Assembly (NCBI GenBank): GCA_949318235.1
Contig: OX439133.1
Span: 17,116,099-17,180,098 of the forward strand
DNA from: Ecdyonurus torrentis
Taxonomy: Eukaryota > Arthropoda > Insecta > Ephemeroptera > Heptageniidae
Length of the DNA stretch: 64,000 bases
Direction of reading: 5' to 3'
Below are positions 59,090-64,000 of the stretch, one piece after another; positions within the stretch are counted from its first letter, which is position 1, and each line of letters begins with the position of its first letter. The notes under the pieces were generated by a model. The model had not been told where the DNA came from. It did not search any database and saw only the letters and a list, made by a program, of their open reading frames with translations. The position numbers and the translations under genes are program-made.

Positions 59090-59403
59090 GAAAGTGAGAT
59101 ATCATGGCAGCTACTGCGGGATTTGATTAAAGAGTTGTGAAGAATGAAAAATCTGAAATTTTGCACAATGATATATTAAGATAAAGTATCTTGAAAAAAT
59201 GAAGGAAAAAAATGTCATCAAGAGAGATTTTAGATTATTATTTTTTAAAGTTTTAGTCCCATAAGAGCCCATCTCATATTTTCTCTTTTATCTGATGGTC
59301 ACGGTTTCTAAAAATGTTATCATAGGTAACTGTTATTATAATTAACTTTCAGATGGCAGAATAAAGTTTTGAAGTTTTCCTTTTAGATTTTGAGATATAA
59401 GCA
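59090..59403 (+). mobile_element. Family G repeat
   Basis: GGCAGCTACTGCGGGATTTG, TAGTCCCATAAGAGCCCATC, CTGATGGTCACGGTTTC and TTTTGAGATATAAGC. The frame ending at 59126 runs into this repeat. Confidence 0.8.
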
Positions 59404-59845
59404 TTTTCACTTTTAAAATTGAACAGTTAAATTGTTTTGAGACAAAAATACAGTAAAATGTTTAAAGAAAAGCATCATAATTTTGGTTCATATTAAATTA
59501 TCTTTTATTGTAAGGCTCTGGACCATCTCTTTATTAAATTACTTAAAAAAAAAAAAAAAAAACAGTTTCCTGTAAAACATGCCACCCGCATAATAATATG
59601 TTATCTGTCCACAAATTTGCCTAACTTAAAGGATACATGTTAAATTAATTAAATCTTGGAAATTAAATATTTTGCATGAGGGTAGTAGTTGAGTCTAACA
59701 CAATAGCAAGGATTTTTTTATTATTTATTTATGTTTATTTTTTGCAGAAATTGTTTTTATACTTATAGACTTCATAATCATAATTAATAAAAAAAAGAAA
59801 AAAAAAAAAAAAAGAAAAAAGAAAGAAAGAAAAAAGAAAGAAAAA
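59404..59845. other. AT-rich stretch ending in an A/G-rich run
   Basis: No gene. 59788-59851 is AAAG-type low complexity. Confidence 0.55.
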
Positions 59846-59853
59846 AAAAAAGG

Positions 59854-60720
59854 GAGGGGTTCGGACCCGTCACAAAAATTATCGGGTCCGCGGACCCGGG
59901 TCCGGGTCCTGAAAAAAAATTGACGGGTCCGCGGAGCCGGGTCCGGACCCTTTAAATTTTTTTTCGGGTCCGCGGAGCCGGGTCCGGACCCGTCAATTTT
60001 TTTTCCGGGTCCGGGACCCGGCTCCGGACCCGATCAAAATCTTCATATGGGTCCGGCTCCGGCTCCGGCTCCGAGGTTATTATATAAATTTGTAAAATTA
60101 ACTATAAAATTAATTTGAGATTGTGAATCTAAAAAAGAATGCACAATTTTTTTTAGTTGGAATAACAAATAAATATTTTTTCAGTATATTAATATGCTTT
60201 ATTGATTTTTTGTTTCCACTTAACAAAGTGTTATTCATTTCTGCATAAAAACAGCTTGTCAGTCATATTCTATGCACACAAATCTATAATAGCTAATATC
60301 ACAAGCTTTTAGTCAGACATAATATTTAAAACAATAGCAATAAAAATACATTAATAGTCAAAATCACAATTTTGATTTACAACACAAGTCATTTTTTTAT
60401 TTAATGTGTTTGTTCTGATCAACATTATGTCATTTATTTTTTCATTTATAGTCATTTTTTTTCAAAGTCGGGTCCGGGTTTTCGGACCCTTTTTTTTTTA
60501 AAGTTCGGGTCCGCGGAGCCGGGTCCGGACCCGTCAATTTTTTTTTCGGGTCCGCGGAGCCGGGTCCGGACCCGTCAATTTTTTTCTCGGGTCCGCGGAG
60601 CCGGGTCCGGACCCGTTAATTTTTTTTTCGGGTCCGCGGACCCGGCTCCGAAAGACCCGTCCAAAATATAGGGTTTTGGCCGGACCCGGGTCCGGGTCCG
60701 GGTCCGGGTCCGAACCCCTG
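59854..60720. mobile_element. 867-bp hAT-like element with GGGTCCG arrays
   Basis: The ends GAGGGGTTCGGACCCG (first base changed from the hAT-typical C) and CGGGTCCGAACCCCTG are inverted. They are flanked by AAAAAAGG (59846-59853) and AAAATAGG (60721-60728), 7 of 8 matching, the size of a hAT target duplication. Each arm carries GGGTCCGCGGAGCCGGGTCC units separated by T-runs. The centre (60076-60467) is AT-rich with no transposase. Confidence 0.85.
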
Positions 60721-60728
60721 AAAATAGG

Positions 60729-61049
60729 TATATTATACTTTGAAAAAGAATTTTATTTTACATTTCAAATATTAGTTATATTTAAAATGTAGTGGTTTGC
60801 ATTTATATTATCTAATGTTCAAATTTTAATGTTTAGTTTCATAATTATATTAAAATAAAGAAATATATTTATTAAAAAATGGTTCAGAACTGCAATTAAT
60901 GTATAATGGTATTATATCATAATATGAAAATACTTATAATTAATTATACTCGATAAATAATGTAACAATGTAACATTAAAATATAAAAATCGATTGTAAA
61001 GGTAATTAACTTGTTCAGTCATTAGAATAAAAATTGCAATTTTGAGAAA
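60729..61049. other. AT-rich non-coding stretch
   Basis: No feature found. Confidence 0.5.
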
Positions 61050-61242
61050 ATTTAAAATGATATTTGTGCACAAAATACTGGATGGGACTTAAATAAATAG
61101 CATTAGTTTGTGTCAAAATTCAACTCCGAAAATTTCAAATTATGCGACCCACACAACATATTTTTACTAGTTTTTACCTGTTTCAGAAACACGAATTTAG
61201 TTACGCAAATAACATACTACTTATAGTCTATGGTTTTAAGGC
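61050..61242 (-). mobile_element. Family B MITE, decayed
   Basis: GTGCACAAAATACTGGATGG, TATGCGACCCACACAAC and TAGTCTATGGTTTTAAGG. The central part is deleted. Confidence 0.7.
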
Positions 61243-61552
61243 GTTAAAATAGGCATAATGTAATTTAAAAACAATTTAAAATTATTTGTTAAAGTATTAG
61301 TTATATTTAAAATATGGTGAGTTGCATAAAGAGCCTCATGATTAAATTAAAATAGATAATTTTCTAATTACATTAAAATTTAAAGAAACAAAACATAAAT
61401 TATAATGTTTCTGAATTTCAAACTATATTTTGGTAGTATATTTCATAATATGTAAAAATACCTAAAGTATAATAATTAGATACTAGGGTAACTGGTTCAT
61501 ACATTTATTGAAATAAAAATTGCAATTTTGATAAAATAAAATTTGATATGAT

Positions 61553-61852
61553 ATTTGTGCACAAAACACCTGATAGGACTTACATAAATAGCATTAGTTT
61601 GTATCAAAACCCAACTGTAGCGCCGTAGCAGTGATCAGAAATTTTAACTTCAGCAACCCGCACAACATTTTCATGCCGATTTTTACCTGTTGGTGCTGTC
61701 AGAAATTGGAATAGCCTAGTTTACAATATTTTCACGCTCTCTTGTGGGGCCACAATAATATTCTGGTAAAAATTATCATCAAATTTTGAAGATCGCATTT
61801 TGGGTTTAATCATTAAAAAGCACATGTTGTATCATGTTGTCTATGGCCCTAA
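61553..61852 (-). mobile_element. Family B MITE abutting family C
   Basis: GTGCACAAAACACCTGATAGG to TGTTGTCTATGGCCCTAA. It shares its last four bases (CTAA) with the start of the family C element. Confidence 0.85.
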
Positions 61853-62165
61853 AGGCGTAAAACACCTTGAATAAAAAGAAGTTGCATAATATCCTAACAA
61901 ACCTGAAAATCAACGTTGATTTGGCCGGAGTCATTTATTTCTAATTTATTTTCATTCACAAAATGCCACTGACGGTTACTGACGTCACAGCTCGCCCGGT
62001 TTACGCGTGCGTAAAACAAGCAAACTGTGCTGTCAGTGACCGCCAGTGGCATTTTGTGAATGGAAAATAAATTAGAAATAAATAACTCCGGCCAAATCAA
62101 CGTTGATTTTCAGGTTTGTTAGGATATTACGCAACTTTTTTGTTCAAGGTGTTCTACGCCTTTAA
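61849..62165. mobile_element. Family C palindromic MITE
   Basis: CTAAAGGCGTAAAACACCTTG to CAAGGTGTTCTACGCCTTTAA. One TGACGTCA (61981); the other is mutated to TGCTGTCA. The minus-strand frame here is derived from the element. Confidence 0.9.
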
Positions 62166-64000
62166 GACGTTCAAAATAGCAAATAATATATATATATATA
62201 TAATTATTATATTAAAGTATTAGTTATATTCAAAATAAGGTGCTTTGCTAGGACCTTATGTTTAAATTTGAATGTTAAGTTTGTATAATTATATTAATAC
62301 AAAGAAAGGTGATAAATTTTGATATATGTTTCTAAAATTCAGTGTACATGATTATAGTTTCTTATATTTCATATCTAAAAATACTTAATAAGTATAATAT
62401 GTTTATGTCTTTTCGAACTTATTCGATTATTGGAATATAAACTTGCAATGTTGCTTAAATTTAAAATGATGGATAATGTTAGTCGAATATATCAATCAAT
62501 AATACATAATGTACAAATTCTTATTCAGTTCAATACTTTATATTTTATTTTTACCTATTTTTATAAAATATATTTACGTCAGAAATGTTAAAAAAAAAAA
62601 AAAAAGTTCCAAAAAATAATAAGCATTTTATCATGGATCCTATTTTTAACTTATTTATTGTATTTTTATAATTATAAGGCAAATGAGATTTAAAAAAACA
62701 ATTTATATACGCAATATATTAATATTTTTTATAATTTTCTCACAATTAAAAGTGTTTCATAATGCGTGGATCGATTTAAAATCAGCTAAAATATAACACT
62801 AAAAAAAAAAAAAAAAAAAAAATACAAGTAATATAATTTGTTACTTTTTAGTTTTTTTTTTTAACTTGACATAAATATTTGAAAGTCCCAAGCGGCTAAA
62901 AAAAATTATTTTATTGTTTAAATGAGAGAGAAATTGAATTTTAGTAATCAAATAAAAAGTAATTGAAATTATTAGTTAGAAGAAGTTTTTTTTTTTACAT
63001 TTTTATTAATTTAATTTCATTTTATTTCCTGTAAAAGGAGCAATCAGGGAGTTACATCAGCATGTATCGGGGTATATAGTTTAAATGGGATAAAATATTT
63101 TTATTTTATCTTTATGTTAATAACAATTTAATTAACACATTTATAGTGAAAATCATTTCTTTAATTAATAACATATTTTTAAAATAATAAAAATTATTGG
63201 TAATATATAAATATACATATTTTTAATAAGCAACTTTTAACTTGTAGTATTCAAATTGGTGAAATAATAGTGTAAATAAAGAGAGAAATTCTCATATGTA
63301 AAAAAAAAAAAAAAAAAAAAAAAAAATGTACATAAAAAAATGACACTTGTAAAAATTAAAAACTTTGAATTTATCAATTACAAAAAGTCATCTATTACAT
63401 AAAAAAAGTTTTACGAGTATTCAAGTTTTATAAAAATACATAGTTTGCCATTTTATGTAACACCTGCGTCTATTTCCATCTGTCTGTGTCTAACCCCCCC
63501 CCCCCCCCCCAAATTTAATAATAATAAAATAAAAGTTTTTAAATTTCAGTTTTCTCGTTAATCATAGTAATATTTACAGAGTGTAAATTCAAAATTTTAT
63601 ATTTAATTTAATGTTCATTATATTGTATTGTATCGACTACACCAACCTCATATTTTTGTCTTTATATTTTTGTTTTCTGCGCATATTTTTGTAATTTAGT
63701 TAATCAATACATTAGCTCCTGAGTTTTAATGTATATTGCCATTAAATGTTAGAATACTTGGTATTATCTTGTGTTAGCTATCAATGATAAAATTACACGA
63801 TTTAAACAATAAAAATAAACTAATAAAACTAATAAACCATAGAGTACTTACCAATCAGAAATGATTAAAAAAACAGAAGATGTTATCCCTTTAACTTTTT
63901 CTTTTTGCATTGCGTGTCATTCTTATAGTTTTTTTTTTTTCTTCTTCTTCTTTTTTCCTAGAAAATAAAAATAAAAGAAATAAAAAAATGATGAGAAAGC
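62166..64000. other. AT-rich non-coding stretch with homopolymers
   Basis: No gene, RNA or MITE seen. A-runs at 62801-62820 and 63301-63326; a run of 17 C at 63494-63510; TTC-rich tract at 63930-63955. Confidence 0.55.

Noticed and set aside
61894..62100. 68-codon minus-strand frame
   Set aside because: It lies entirely inside a family C palindrome, and similar peptides arise from other copies such as 40193-40525.

Overview
The window is eukaryotic nuclear DNA from an animal, very AT-rich (by eye below about 30% GC). It has spliced protein-coding exons with GT-AG boundaries, a tRNA-derived SINE, a 5S-rRNA-like SINE, a non-LTR retrotransposon fragment, long microsatellites and a dense load of short inverted-repeat transposons. 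The only host gene I can support is a piece of a natriuretic-peptide-receptor / receptor-guanylate-cyclase-like gene on the + strand. The style of the protein and of the repeats suggests an invertebrate such as an arthropod, a mollusc or another protostome, but I cannot name the phylum from the sequence.

Layout. Positions 1-3.9 kb: SINE tail, simple repeats, one MITE and one SINE. Positions 3966-4823: two phase-1 exons of the ANF-receptor ligand-binding domain, separated by a 459-bp intron that is almost entirely a TATC microsatellite. From 4824 to the end (about 59 kb) there is no further convincing exon. This is probably one very long intron, or the intron plus intergenic DNA. A 30-nt phase-compatible microexon at 9038-9067 is only a weak candidate.

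The non-coding part is a mosaic of MITE-like families that recur and nest in each other. Family A (about 300 bp, ends TAGGGTGTATGC/GCATACACCCTA, TA-flanked) has roughly 38 copies or fragments. Family B (about 340 bp) and family C (about 310 bp, near-palindromic) both begin and end at TTAA with AGGCATAGA-type ends. Smaller families are D to M as labelled in the features. A 989-bp long-armed foldback lies at 15.3-16.3 kb, a 1.1-kb foldback with internal subrepeats at 38.5-39.6 kb, and an 867-bp GGGTCCG-rich hAT-like element at 59.9-60.7 kb. None encodes a visible transposase.

Three blocks have been duplicated: a composite inverted repeat at 21.66-25.47 kb (with a direct duplication at its left edge), three tandem copies of a roughly 2-kb unit at 26.25-32.5 kb, and a tandem duplication at 46.4-49.85 kb whose second copy received a CR1/Jockey-like LINE fragment. 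Paralogous empty sites inside these blocks show the insertion boundaries of several MITEs directly.

The most unusual global signal is the palindromic octamer TGACGTCA, the CREB/ATF consensus. It occurs about 45-50 times by hand count where fewer than one is expected, almost always inside MITEs, and in five sequence families that otherwise look unrelated.
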